In this document: positions 6,645-13,855 of the stretch, piece after piece
How positions within the stretch are numbered: position 1 is the first letter of the stretch
Layout: each line of letters starts with the position of its first letter
Assembly (NCBI GenBank): GCA_002315795.1
Contig: DCIF01000028.1
Location: 1 to 16,983 of the forward strand
Direction: 5' to 3'
Source of the DNA: Bacteroidales bacterium UBA1733
Lineage (GTDB): Bacteria > Bacteroidota > Bacteroidia > Bacteroidales > UBA3663
DNA: 16,983 bases
The notes under the pieces: model-generated
Database searches by the model: none
The model's input: only the letters and a program-made list of their open reading frames with translations
Told to the model about the DNA's origin: nothing
Program-made: the position numbers and the translations under genes

Positions 6645-8663
6645 TCAAGCATAGTCATAGCCTTCGCCTGTCTTATAAGCATTTATAAGACGACGACGCG
6701 TATTCTCTGAGCCTGTAAGAACGCAACATGCATTCTTGAAGCGCTGTGACTGGCAGACGCGCTCAATCTCATCAAGCTGCGTGTACCGTGTACGATCTAC
6801 ACGAACCACGAAAGCTGTCAAATCAGCAAAGCGACTACAGATAGCAGCTTCGTTAAGTGCAGAAGAAGCGCCTGTATTAATGATGATATATTTATAGGTC
6901 TGACGCAGCACCTCCATCATAGCCTCCAATCGGTCGCTCATAAGCAGCTGAGTGGGGTTAGGAGGAACCGGACCTGCCAGCATGACATCCATCGCTTCAT
7001 TGTCGACACTACGGAAAATGCAATCCTGCAATTCAGACTTACCCGAGAGATAAGAAGTTAGGCCAGGCATATCCAAATGGCGATCTTCCTCACGCAACAG
7101 ATTGAAATAACGATGGCTAAAGTTGATATCCATATCAATCCAGATGCAGCGTGTATCTTTCTCCTCTGCCAGAATCGAAGTCAGGTTGACCGACAAGAAG
7201 CACTTTCCTGACTTAGGAGTCAAGGAAGCGAATAGCATCACCTGAGGCAAGGAAGACTGGCCACCAGCAGTATTCATATACGACATGTTTGAGAGCAGGA
7301 CGTGGAAAGCATCGAGCAGTCGGGTATCCACATCAGGCAGATCGAGGACTTTCTGTATTTCCTCTGTCTCATTCTCGCGATAGCGGAAGGTCAGCTTATT
7401 CCAGCGTTCACGCCACTTTGAAGGCAATGCATAAATCTCATTCTTTGGAAGCTCACCGACAAACGGAATGCTCAGAGACTCCTCAACATCCTTTCGACCA
7501 CGGATTGTCGTAACAAGCATCGCAGAAAAAAGCATCAGGAGAAAGGGCAGGAGAATGCCTCCTGCCAGGAAGCAGAGATAAACAAGCTTAGGATCTGGAG
7601 AAATTTTAGAGACAGATCCCATGGGATCTTCTACGACACGGACATCTGTACCGATTATAGATTGCTGAAGCAAAAGCTCTTCTCTTTTTCGCAAAAGATA
7701 CTGGACATATTCCTTCTTATGGTTTTCGCTCAATTCGTATTTCTGGCCTGACAGCAGAATAGAATCATTACCTATAGCCTCGCCGATTCGCTCCTCGGTA
7801 AATTTGGCAGAACCCTCAATAACGGCCAACTTCTCTTGCATCGAAAGTGAGTTATAGATAGAAGTAACCGCACTGAGGATGTCGTCCGCTTCGCTTACAG
7901 AACCTGCCTGACAGGTAATGCGAGCAACAGAATTGGTCTGTTTCTCAATAGACAGCATCTTATGGCAACGCAAAGCGGCGTTTTCCATGGATGTGCGTTC
8001 CACAATAACATCCTGATCCAAGGAAGACATCAAAGACTCATAATTCTTATCATCGACCGTCAATTCTACCTCGACATCCGTACCGGGAAGTTTCAGCGGA
8101 GAACCGAAGAAATACGGAGGAACGTCACTTGGGAGTTCACGAACTGAACCCTCCTGTTCGATAGAAAGTATCAAGAACGTCTGGGCAGATGTCGGACGAA
8201 TACGCAGACGTATATCCTGGCGATACTCGTCAAGGAAATGGACGTGGAATGGACGGGTATCATAAAGATACTCCTTACTCAGGAAACCTGTATGAAAATA
8301 CTGGACATCAAGATGAAGATTCTGAGCCACTTCTCTGGCCAATTTCAGAGAGCGCAGGATATAAAGTTCGTTAGACATTCCCGACTGTGAACCATGGGTC
8401 ACAAAGTCAAGGAAAGAAGATTCCTCTTCAAGAGTTTCCTGCGAGCTTTTGATTTCAATATCTGAGATTCGCTCATAAACAGGAAGGGTGACACGCAGAT
8501 ATAAGGTAGCGGCAGCTAATGCCAGACAGATAAACAAAAGGTACAAATGCCAGTTAAGGGCCGACATACGGAATAATTCTTTCAAACTGGCAATCCTTCT
8601 CCCTTTTTCTGCTTGAGGAAGTAAAGCTTTTGACGTTGCAGCCGCCTGTTGTATGTTTTCCAT
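6645..8663 (-). CDS. Wzz/Wzc-like membrane protein with degenerate BY-kinase domain
   Basis: A 672-residue protein with a cytoplasmic N terminus, a membrane segment at about 39-58, a periplasmic Wzz-type domain with a short helical region (270-335), a second membrane segment at about 360-386, and a cytoplasmic P-loop domain (about 445-660). The C-terminal half follows bacterial tyrosine-kinase order: SLTPKSGKC (481-488), CIWIDMDI (506-513), GPVPPNPTQLLMS (564-576), YIIINTGAS (592-600). The Walker A Ser/Thr is Cys488, the Walker B Asp is Asn596, and the Walker A-prime Arg is absent; Asp510 and Asp512 remain. The tyrosine-rich tail is reduced to YKTGEGYDYA. It is shorter than typical Wzc proteins of this phylum (about 800 residues), mostly in the coiled coil. 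Family members control polysaccharide chain length and export; this one may be a regulator or scaffold rather than an active kinase. No polysaccharide genes flank it. Confidence 0.85.
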   Translation of the reverse strand: MENIQQAAATSKALLPQAEKGRRIASLKELFRMSALNWHLYLLFICLALAAATLYLRVTLPVYERISDIEIKSSQETLEEESSFLDFVTHGSQSGMSNELYILRSLKLAREVAQNLHLDVQYFHTGFLSKEYLYDTRPFHVHFLDEYRQDIRLRIRPTSAQTFLILSIEQEGSVRELPSDVPPYFFGSPLKLPGTDVEVELTVDDKNYESLMSSLDQDVIVERTSMENAALRCHKMLSIEKQTNSVARITCQAGSVSEADDILSAVTSIYNSLSMQEKLAVIEGSAKFTEERIGEAIGNDSILLSGQKYELSENHKKEYVQYLLRKREELLLQQSIIGTDVRVVEDPMGSVSKISPDPKLVYLCFLAGGILLPFLLMLFSAMLVTTIRGRKDVEESLSIPFVGELPKNEIYALPSKWRERWNKLTFRYRENETEEIQKVLDLPDVDTRLLDAFHVLLSNMSYMNTAGGQSSLPQVMLFASLTPKSGKCFLSVNLTSILAEEKDTRCIWIDMDINFSHRYFNLLREEDRHLDMPGLTSYLSGKSELQDCIFRSVDNEAMDVMLAGPVPPNPTQLLMSDRLEAMMEVLRQTYKYIIINTGASSALNEAAICSRFADLTAFVVRVDRTRYTQLDEIERVCQSQRFKNACCVLTGSENTRRRLINAYKTGEGYDYA

Positions 8664-8687
8664 TCTGATCTGATATGTGTTTTTTGT

Positions 8688-8727
8688 AAAAGAAAGGGAT
8701 CAGATGCTCTGATGAGCCTCCAATCCC
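8688..8727 (-). terminator. Intrinsic terminator after rpsU, in front of the Wzc-like gene
   Basis: On the minus strand, arms 8727-8714 and 8709-8696 form a 14-pair stem (one mismatch, two G-T pairs) closed by the loop ATCA, then TTTCTTTT. It lies about 50 bases after the rpsU stop and only about 25 bases before the Wzc-like ATG. I see no consensus promoter between the hairpin and that ATG, so the Wzc-like gene may depend on read-through. Confidence 0.75.
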
Positions 8728-8774
8728 AAAGGTCTTTTTTTGTTCGGGTGTTACCACCCAAAGTCAACCACTAA

Positions 8775-8969
8775 TTACTCAGCGGCAGACTCCTGAAGGT
8801 GCTGAACATAGATGGCACGTTCCATCTTCACACGCTTAACCTGTGATGGAGCATCGAACTGCTGACGACGACGGAGTTCCTTAACGACACCGGTCTTCTC
8901 AAACTTACGCTTGAACTTCTTCAGGCACTTTTCAATGTTCTCGCCTTCCTTAACTGGTACAATAATCAT
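8775..8969 (-). CDS. rpsU: 30S ribosomal protein bS21
   Basis: A 64-residue basic protein starting MIIVPVKEGENIEKCLKKFK, the standard bS21 N terminus, with the usual RRRQQFDAPSQVKR middle and a short C-terminal tail. In Bacteroidota ribosomes bS21 helps sequester the 3' end of 16S rRNA (the anti-Shine-Dalgarno), which fits the scarcity of Shine-Dalgarno sequences in this window. The gene is transcribed from its own consensus promoter through a leader of about 100 bases and ends before a strong hairpin. There is no Shine-Dalgarno-like sequence at the usual distance before the ATG. Identification is secure. Confidence 0.97.
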   Translation of the reverse strand: MIIVPVKEGENIEKCLKKFKRKFEKTGVVKELRRRQQFDAPSQVKRVKMERAIYVQHLQESAAE

Positions 8970-8976
8970 AATGTAC

Positions 8977-9071
8977 GGGGTTTTTAATGATCCGAATTGT
9001 CCGGCCCCCTTTTTTACATCTCCATTTCTTATGGCCTTGGACGCATCGGGCGCTTACCACTTTGATAAGCG
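8977..9071 (-). promoter_or_regulatory. Structured 5' leader of rpsU
   Basis: The leader between the inferred start of transcription (about 9068) and the ATG at 8969 contains potential structure on the minus strand. An 8 bp hairpin spans 9071-9051 (CGCTTATC with GGTAAGCG, one G-T pair), although transcription may begin within its first arm. Near the start codon, a run of five G (9009-9005) can pair with four C (8980-8977), enclosing a small hairpin CCGGA/TTCGG; this stem ends only seven bases before the ATG. Ribosomal protein leaders are often autoregulatory; that role is an inference here. Confidence 0.45.
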
Positions 9072-9074
9072 TTG

Positions 9075-9106
9075 CAAAGATATAAATTTCTTTATCTTTA
9101 ACCAAA
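9075..9106 (-). promoter_or_regulatory. Promoter of rpsU
   Basis: Minus strand: TTTG (9106-9103), 20-base spacer, TATCTTTG (9082-9075). This is an exact fit to the Bacteroidota -33/-7 pattern. The inferred transcript begins near 9068, giving a leader of about 100 bases. Confidence 0.85.
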
Positions 9107-9141
9107 TATTTTGTAAAAAAGGTGGATTATTAGGTTAATTA

Positions 9142-9172
9142 TTGTTTTTATTGATAATTTTTGCTACATTTG
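9142..9172 (+). promoter_or_regulatory. Promoter of the aminopeptidase P gene
   Basis: Plus strand: TTG (9142-9144), 20-base spacer, TACATTTG (9165-9172). It diverges from the rpsU promoter, with about 35 bases between the two -33 elements. The inferred transcript begins near 9179, about 35 bases before the ATG. Confidence 0.8.
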
Positions 9173-9214
9173 CAGTGCATTTATACACGCAACAAACATT
9201 AAATCAACATACTT

Positions 9215-10936
9215 ATGAATCAGGCGACAGACAAGCTAGCACTTCTTCGCAAGGCGATGAAAGAAAAGAATACAGACGTATATATCATCGAGAACTCAGA
9301 TCCTCACCAGACAGAATACCTGCCAGATCATTGGCAGATTATCCGATGGATCTGCGGTTTCAAAGGAGAAGTTGCAACGCTGATCATCACCCAGGAAGAA
9401 GCATTACTCTGGACAGATTCCCGGTTCTTTATCAGCGGCGCTGCACAGCTGGAAGGTAGCAGCGTGTCGCTCATGAAGCTGAAAGTACCAGGAGTTCCGT
9501 CGATCCAAGAGTGGCTTGACCATTATTGCTCGACTCACATTTCTGCTGTTATCAGCGGAGACAAACGTGTCATTTTCGGAGAGGCTATCGATTACGTTTC
9601 CCAAGATCTTGACTTGATAACAGCGCTTTGGAAAGACAGGCCTTCATTACCTATGAATCCAGTGGAAATATATCCTGAGGAATGGTCTGGAGAGTTAACA
9701 TCAGATCGACTGAAGCGCGTTCGAGAACAGTGCCGCATGACAAAAGACTCCTGTCTGTTTATTTCGGCCTTAGATGAGATCGTCTGGGTACTGAATTTAC
9801 GCGGTTCTGACGTGCTTTGTACCCCAGCTTTTGTAGCTTATCTGCTGATCACCGCCGACGGCGGCTGTCTATATATAAATAGGAGTAAGATTTCAGCAGA
9901 AGTCGAGAACTATCTGAAAGGGCTGAATATTATGATCAAGCCTTACGAAGAAGGTAGCTGCGCTGTGGCTCAGTCAGGATTGGAACCTTGTCCGAATCCA
10001 ATCCAGTTGATGAAAGCCATCAAGAACGAAACAGAAATTGCAGGTTTCAGATCTGCCATGCTAAAAGATGGCATTGCGCTGACACAGTTTTATTACTGGC
10101 TGGAGCAGGAACTCCAAAGCGGTGCTACAGTCACAGAGATGGATTGTGTCAGAAAGTTAGCTTATTATCATAGTCTGCAACCACAGTATCGCGGAGAGTC
10201 TTTCCCAGCTATAGTTGGATGGAACGGACATGCATCCATGCCTCACTATGAACCAAGCGATGAGCACGATACCTCGATCACAGGCGATGGTTTGCTTCTG
10301 ATAGACGCTGGCTGTCAGTTCCTGGACGGTACTACAGACATGACACGTACCATCGGCATTGGAAATGTTTCAGCCGCCATGAAACGTGACTATACCTTGG
10401 TACTTAAAGGACATATCCGACTGGCTACTGCCGCTTTTCCTGTAGGCACCAGAGGCGATCAGGTAGATGCTTTTGCACGTCTGGATCTTTGGCGAGATGC
10501 CAAAACCTACCGCCATGGCACAGGCCATGGTGTAGGACATTTCCTAGGTTGTCATGAAGGCCCACAGAGTATTCGCATGGAGCACAATCCTCAAGTACTG
10601 CTGGCCGGCATGGTGATGAGCAATGAACCCGCTATCTATTTAGGAGGAAAGTATGGTATTCGCCATGAGAACATGATCCTGATCCGTCCTCTAATTCCCG
10701 AAACAGATGCACCAGAAGCCACACCCTGTGACCGGAGCGAGCATGGAGACTTCCTTTGTTTTGAAACGCTGACACTCTGTTATCTTGACACTTCCTGCCT
10801 GGATCTAGCCATTCTTAACCAGGAAGAAAAAGACTGGATTAACCAGTACAACCAGAGAGTTTACACAGAAATAAACAGCTATCTCTCGCCAGACATTCGC
10901 TGTTGGCTGGCAGACAAATGCAAGGCCATAGAATAG
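9215..10936 (+). CDS. pepP: Xaa-Pro aminopeptidase (aminopeptidase P), M24B
   Basis: This 573-residue metallopeptidase removes N-terminal residues preceding proline. Two creatinase-like N-terminal domains (about 5-140 and 160-300) come before the pita-bread catalytic domain (about 300-490) and a C-terminal extension. This is the long three-domain layout of cytosolic eukaryotic aminopeptidase P, found in many Bacteroidota. All five metal ligands are visible: Asp364 (LLIDAG), Asp375 (TTDMTRT), His438 (HGTGHGVGH), Glu471 (SNEPAIY) and Glu485 (RHENMI). No signal peptide is present, so it is probably cytoplasmic. It is the only recognised protein gene on the plus strand, transcribed alone between its own promoter and terminator. 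The ATG at 9215 lacks a Shine-Dalgarno sequence, as usual here. Confidence 0.95.
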   Translation: MNQATDKLALLRKAMKEKNTDVYIIENSDPHQTEYLPDHWQIIRWICGFKGEVATLIITQEEALLWTDSRFFISGAAQLEGSSVSLMKLKVPGVPSIQEWLDHYCSTHISAVISGDKRVIFGEAIDYVSQDLDLITALWKDRPSLPMNPVEIYPEEWSGELTSDRLKRVREQCRMTKDSCLFISALDEIVWVLNLRGSDVLCTPAFVAYLLITADGGCLYINRSKISAEVENYLKGLNIMIKPYEEGSCAVAQSGLEPCPNPIQLMKAIKNETEIAGFRSAMLKDGIALTQFYYWLEQELQSGATVTEMDCVRKLAYYHSLQPQYRGESFPAIVGWNGHASMPHYEPSDEHDTSITGDGLLLIDAGCQFLDGTTDMTRTIGIGNVSAAMKRDYTLVLKGHIRLATAAFPVGTRGDQVDAFARLDLWRDAKTYRHGTGHGVGHFLGCHEGPQSIRMEHNPQVLLAGMVMSNEPAIYLGGKYGIRHENMILIRPLIPETDAPEATPCDRSEHGDFLCFETLTLCYLDTSCLDLAILNQEEKDWINQYNQRVYTEINSYLSPDIRCWLADKCKAIE

Positions 10937-10989
10937 GCTTATTGTATAAAATTGACAAATATTAATTGTTATATTTGAAAACTATAAAT

Positions 10990-11020
10990 AACAAAACGTT
11001 CCAATTTGGGGCGTTTTGTT
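10990..11020 (+). terminator. Terminator hairpin after aminopeptidase P
   Basis: Thirteen pairs AACAAAACGTTCC / GGGGCGTTTTGTT (two G-T) with a 5-base loop lie about 55 bases after the stop codon. The T-rich part is within the 3' arm rather than a separate tail, so efficiency is uncertain; on the minus strand it could also stop feo read-through. Confidence 0.65.
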
Positions 11021-11049
11021 GTAAAAATACAGATGAAATCAAAAAGCGA

Positions 11050-11081
11050 TTTGCAAGTTTAGCAGGAAACCGCTATCTTTG
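11050..11081 (+). promoter_or_regulatory. Promoter of an unannotated small transcript
   Basis: Plus strand: TTTG (11050-11053), 20-base spacer, TATCTTTG (11074-11081). This is as good a match as the rpsU promoter, yet no protein gene follows on this strand. Confidence 0.75.
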
Positions 11082-11086
11082 CATCG

Positions 11087-11156
11087 TGTTTTTCATGGTA
11101 TTAGATTTAAGGTAATGTGAACAAAGGCCGTCGTGATGACGACCTTTGTTGTTTTT
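11087..11156 (+). ncRNA. Candidate small RNA between aminopeptidase P and the feo operon
   Basis: A consensus promoter and an intrinsic terminator bracket about 70 bases with no room for a normal gene. The 5' part begins GTGTTTTTCATGGTATTAGA and contains a six-codon frame, MVLDLR then TAA (11095-11115), just before the terminator stem. It could be a free small RNA, or an orphan leader with a short peptide. The convergent feo transcript has no clear terminator of its own before this region, so the RNA may also be antisense to the feo 3' end. Existence is inferred from the signals only. The 5' end is an estimate. Confidence 0.5.
11120..11156 (+). terminator. Intrinsic terminator of the small transcript
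   Basis: A stem of 13 positions (one C-A mismatch) AACAAAGGCCGTC / GACGACCTTTGTT with loop GTGAT is followed by GTTTTT. The U tract exists only on the plus strand; the minus-strand exit reads TCACATTACC, so it does not look like a feo terminator. Confidence 0.8.
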
Positions 11157-11163
11157 CAGCTAA

Positions 11164-11295
11164 TTACTTAGCTCGTTTACTACACTGGTGCGTACAACCT
11201 TCGCAGGAGCACCCCTTGTTTTTTCGCATAGAAGACAAAGCCCTCCATACACAAACAGCCAGAACAGATATAATAATAATTGTTGCGAAGTTCAT
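11164..11295 (-). CDS. FeoB-associated Cys-rich membrane peptide
   Basis: I found this short gene by translating downstream of feoB. It gives 43 residues, starting MNFATIIIISVLAVCVW, with a single membrane segment (about 3-20), then a basic stretch and a cysteine cluster CSCEGCTHQC before a lysine-rich end. It matches the small FeoB-associated Cys-rich proteins found after feoB in many bacteria. It starts 47 bases after the feoB stop and is presumably co-transcribed. The cysteines may bind iron or assist FeoB; the exact role in the family is not well known. Confidence 0.85.
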   Translation of the reverse strand: MNFATIIIISVLAVCVWRALSSMRKNKGCSCEGCTHQCSKRAK

Positions 11296-11342
11296 AACAC
11301 TTATTGTATTCAATGCAATTAGTATTTATTGTCAGAATTACA

Positions 11343-13757
11343 TTATATAAGAAATCCGAGCAGCAGCTTAACGATATAAGCACATACCCAAGCGATGACA
11401 CATTGTGATATTACAATGATACGCGCCCACTTACGACCAAGCTCACGTCGAATAGAAGCAATAGCAGCCACGCAAGGTGTGTAAAGCAGACAGAAAACCA
11501 GCAGCACATAACAGGTTACAGGATCGAGTAAAGAAAAAAGGGTTGCCTCATCAGGAATAAGCACCACCAAGGTGCTCACCACGCTTTCTTTCGCCATAAA
11601 GCCGCTCACCAGCGCAGTGACCCACTGCCATTCGCCAAAGCCAAGAGGACGGAACAATGGAGACATAAGACCAGAGACGCTTGCCAGAATGGATTCAGAG
11701 GCATCATCGACCATTGTAAATCGAAAATCAAAATGCTGCAGGAACCAAATAACTATCGAAGCAATGAAAATCACAGAGAATGCACGCTGCAGGAAATCCC
11801 GAGCTTTGTCCCAAAGAAGCATCAGCACATTACGAACTCCCGGCAAGCGGTAACAAGGCAACTCCATCACAAAAGGAACGGCTTCTCCTCTGAAAAGTGA
11901 ATTCTTAAACAGCAGGGCCAGCAATATGCCCGTCAGTATACCTATTATATATAAGGAGAACATGACCCAACCTCCTTGATGCGGGAAGAAAGCCGCGCAG
12001 AAGAATGAATAGATTGGCAGTTTCGCCGTACAAGACATAAACGGAGTCAGCATGATCGTAAGTCTACGATCTCGTTCTGAAGGCAATGTTCTCGTTGACA
12101 TCACAGCAGGGACAGAGCATCCGAAACCTATCAGCATGGGCACGATGCTTCGGCCAGACAAGCCAATACGACGAAGCAGCTTATCCATCACGAAAGCAAT
12201 TCTGGCCATATATCCGGAATCTTCCAACAAAGAGAGGAAGAAAAAGAGTGTGATAATAATGGGCAGAAAACTAACCACAGAACCGACACCTGCACAGACA
12301 CCATCGATCACTAACGAGTGAACCACCTCATTGACCTGCAGAGATGCCAGCGTGCCATCAAGCGCGGAAGTGCCATATTCAATCATTCCTTCTAACCAGC
12401 CTTGGAGCGCATCACCGATAACATTGAACGTAAGCCAAAAGACAAGGCCCATAATAAGCAAAAACGCAGGTAGCGCCGTAATGCGGCCCGTCAAGACACG
12501 GTCATAGATTTCTGATCTTCGCTGTTCACGGCTGCGACGAGGCTTCACAACACACCTGCGACAAAGCTGCAGAATAAAGTCGTAACGCATATCTGCTACG
12601 GCAGCAGCGGGGTCTAATCCTCGCTCGGTCTCCAACTGACGAAGAATATGACCTACCAGCTGCGTCTCATTTTCGGCCAGCTTGAGCGAATCAATCACAA
12701 GATGATCACCTTCGATGACCTTACTGGCTGCAAAGCGTATCGGAAGGTCAGCAGCCTCAGCATGATCTTCTATCAAGTGCATCACAGCATGCATGCAGCG
12801 ATGCATGGCTCCTCCGTGTTCATGCACATCGCAGAAATCCTGTCGCTGTGGCACCTCATGATAACGTGCGATATGAATTGCATGCTGTATCAACTCGTTG
12901 ACGCCCTCATTCTTTGCCGCAGAAATAGGAACGACAGGCACACCAAGCGCCTGCTCCATCGCGTTGATAAGGATAGCACCAGAGTTACTCTTCACCTCAT
13001 CCATCATATTCAGTGCCAACACCATAGGCACTCCCAACTCCATCAGCTGCATGGTCAGGTAGAAGTTGCGCTCGATATTCGTGGCATCCAGAATATTGAT
13101 AATGGCCGAAGGTTTTTCCTCAAGGATAAACTGGCGGGAGACAATTTCTTCAGCCGAATAAGGAGATAGACTATAGATTCCCGGCAAATCAGTCACCTCG
13201 GTATTCGGGTATCCTCGAATAGCACCTGATTTTCGATCGACGGTAACACCTGGGAAATTACCCACATGCTGATTGCTGCCAGTCAGTTGATTAAACAGCG
13301 TGGTCTTTCCACAGTTCTGATTACCAACGAGGGCAAATGTGAGTTTACGCGAAGACGAGGTCGTAAAAGAATCTTTATCCTTGGTCAGTTCCTCTTCTGT
13401 ATGATTACAGAAACGGGATTTCCCATTCTTCTGTCGCAGTTGTCTCTGCTCCTCTTCATGGAATCGGCCACCTTCACCTAAACCCGGATGTTCTACACGA
13501 TCATGAACAACGGGTTGTGGCGGCACATCTGGCACATCGAGCGAAATCCCGATCTTGGCAGCATCATCCAAACGGAGTGTCAGCAGATAGCCATGGAGCT
13601 TGAGCTGCATAGGATCTCCCATAGGAGCATATTTCATCAGCGTCACCTTGATGCCGGGAATCAATCCCATGTCCAGGAAATGCTGACGCAGAGCGCCATC
13701 GCCCCCTACAGAGGTGACAATGGCGCTCTTTCCTATTTTAAGTTCTCTTAAAGTCAT
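11343..13757 (-). CDS. feoB: Ferrous iron transporter, FeoA-FeoB fusion
   Basis: An 804-residue inner-membrane protein for Fe(II) uptake. Residues 1-75 are a FeoA-like SH3 domain (MTLRELKIGKSAIVTSVGG). A charged linker (76-136) leads to the FeoB G domain, with G1 GNQNCGKTT (145-153), G2 FPGVTVD with Thr172, G3 DLPG (190-193), G4 NMMD (250-253) and G5 SAAK (279-282). A helical spacer holds a His-rich segment (HEHGGAMHRCMHAVMH). The membrane domain carries the conserved Cys motifs IGFGCSVPAVMS and FMSCTAKLPIY. FeoA-FeoB fusions are normal in Bacteroidota. The G1 loop has Gln and Cys where many FeoB proteins have Pro and Ser, a mild deviation. I start at the ATG at 13757, because the longer frame to 13805 runs across the promoter. 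A Cys-rich partner follows. Confidence 0.95.
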   Translation of the reverse strand: MTLRELKIGKSAIVTSVGGDGALRQHFLDMGLIPGIKVTLMKYAPMGDPMQLKLHGYLLTLRLDDAAKIGISLDVPDVPPQPVVHDRVEHPGLGEGGRFHEEEQRQLRQKNGKSRFCNHTEEELTKDKDSFTTSSSRKLTFALVGNQNCGKTTLFNQLTGSNQHVGNFPGVTVDRKSGAIRGYPNTEVTDLPGIYSLSPYSAEEIVSRQFILEEKPSAIINILDATNIERNFYLTMQLMELGVPMVLALNMMDEVKSNSGAILINAMEQALGVPVVPISAAKNEGVNELIQHAIHIARYHEVPQRQDFCDVHEHGGAMHRCMHAVMHLIEDHAEAADLPIRFAASKVIEGDHLVIDSLKLAENETQLVGHILRQLETERGLDPAAAVADMRYDFILQLCRRCVVKPRRSREQRRSEIYDRVLTGRITALPAFLLIMGLVFWLTFNVIGDALQGWLEGMIEYGTSALDGTLASLQVNEVVHSLVIDGVCAGVGSVVSFLPIIITLFFFLSLLEDSGYMARIAFVMDKLLRRIGLSGRSIVPMLIGFGCSVPAVMSTRTLPSERDRRLTIMLTPFMSCTAKLPIYSFFCAAFFPHQGGWVMFSLYIIGILTGILLALLFKNSLFRGEAVPFVMELPCYRLPGVRNVLMLLWDKARDFLQRAFSVIFIASIVIWFLQHFDFRFTMVDDASESILASVSGLMSPLFRPLGFGEWQWVTALVSGFMAKESVVSTLVVLIPDEATLFSLLDPVTCYVLLVFCLLYTPCVAAIASIRRELGRKWARIIVISQCVIAWVCAYIVKLLLGFLI

Positions 13758-13779
13758 ATAATTCGTGATTTTTGCGATG

Positions 13780-13787
13780 CAAAGATA
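13780..13787 (-). promoter_or_regulatory. Promoter -7 element of the feo operon
   Basis: The minus strand reads TATCTTTG about 23 bases before the feoAB ATG. No good TTTG lies 19-21 bases upstream, as might be expected if an activator or other factor assists. I saw no convincing Fur box. Confidence 0.55.
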
Positions 13788-13831
13788 AGCATTTTTTCCA
13801 TGCAACTTAGTGGCAAAAACCTCTGAAATGT

Positions 13832-13855
13832 ATAAAATACCTACTATTAGGTATT
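13832..13855 (-). terminator. Weak terminator overlapping the HAD gene stop codon
   Basis: On the minus strand, AATACCTA / TAGGTATT (8 perfect pairs, loop ATAG) is followed by a short TT-AT-rich tail. The stop codon TAA lies in the hairpin, followed in frame by TAG TAG. The stem is AT-rich, so termination may be partial. Confidence 0.5.

Noticed and set aside
8746..8759. Small hairpin GGGTG-TTAC-CACCC after rpsU
   Set aside because: No T run follows on either strand; the longer hairpin at 8696-8727 is the better terminator.
10947..10978. TATATTTG with an upstream TTG after the aminopeptidase gene
   Set aside because: Spacing is only 15 bases and the region is very AT-rich, so this is probably chance; the promoter at 11050-11081 is far better.
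11117..11350. Plus-strand frame of 77 codons over the feoB 3' region
   Set aside because: Non-ATG start inside a terminator hairpin, composition without recognisable family, and it is antisense to the clear Cys-rich FeoB-associated peptide.
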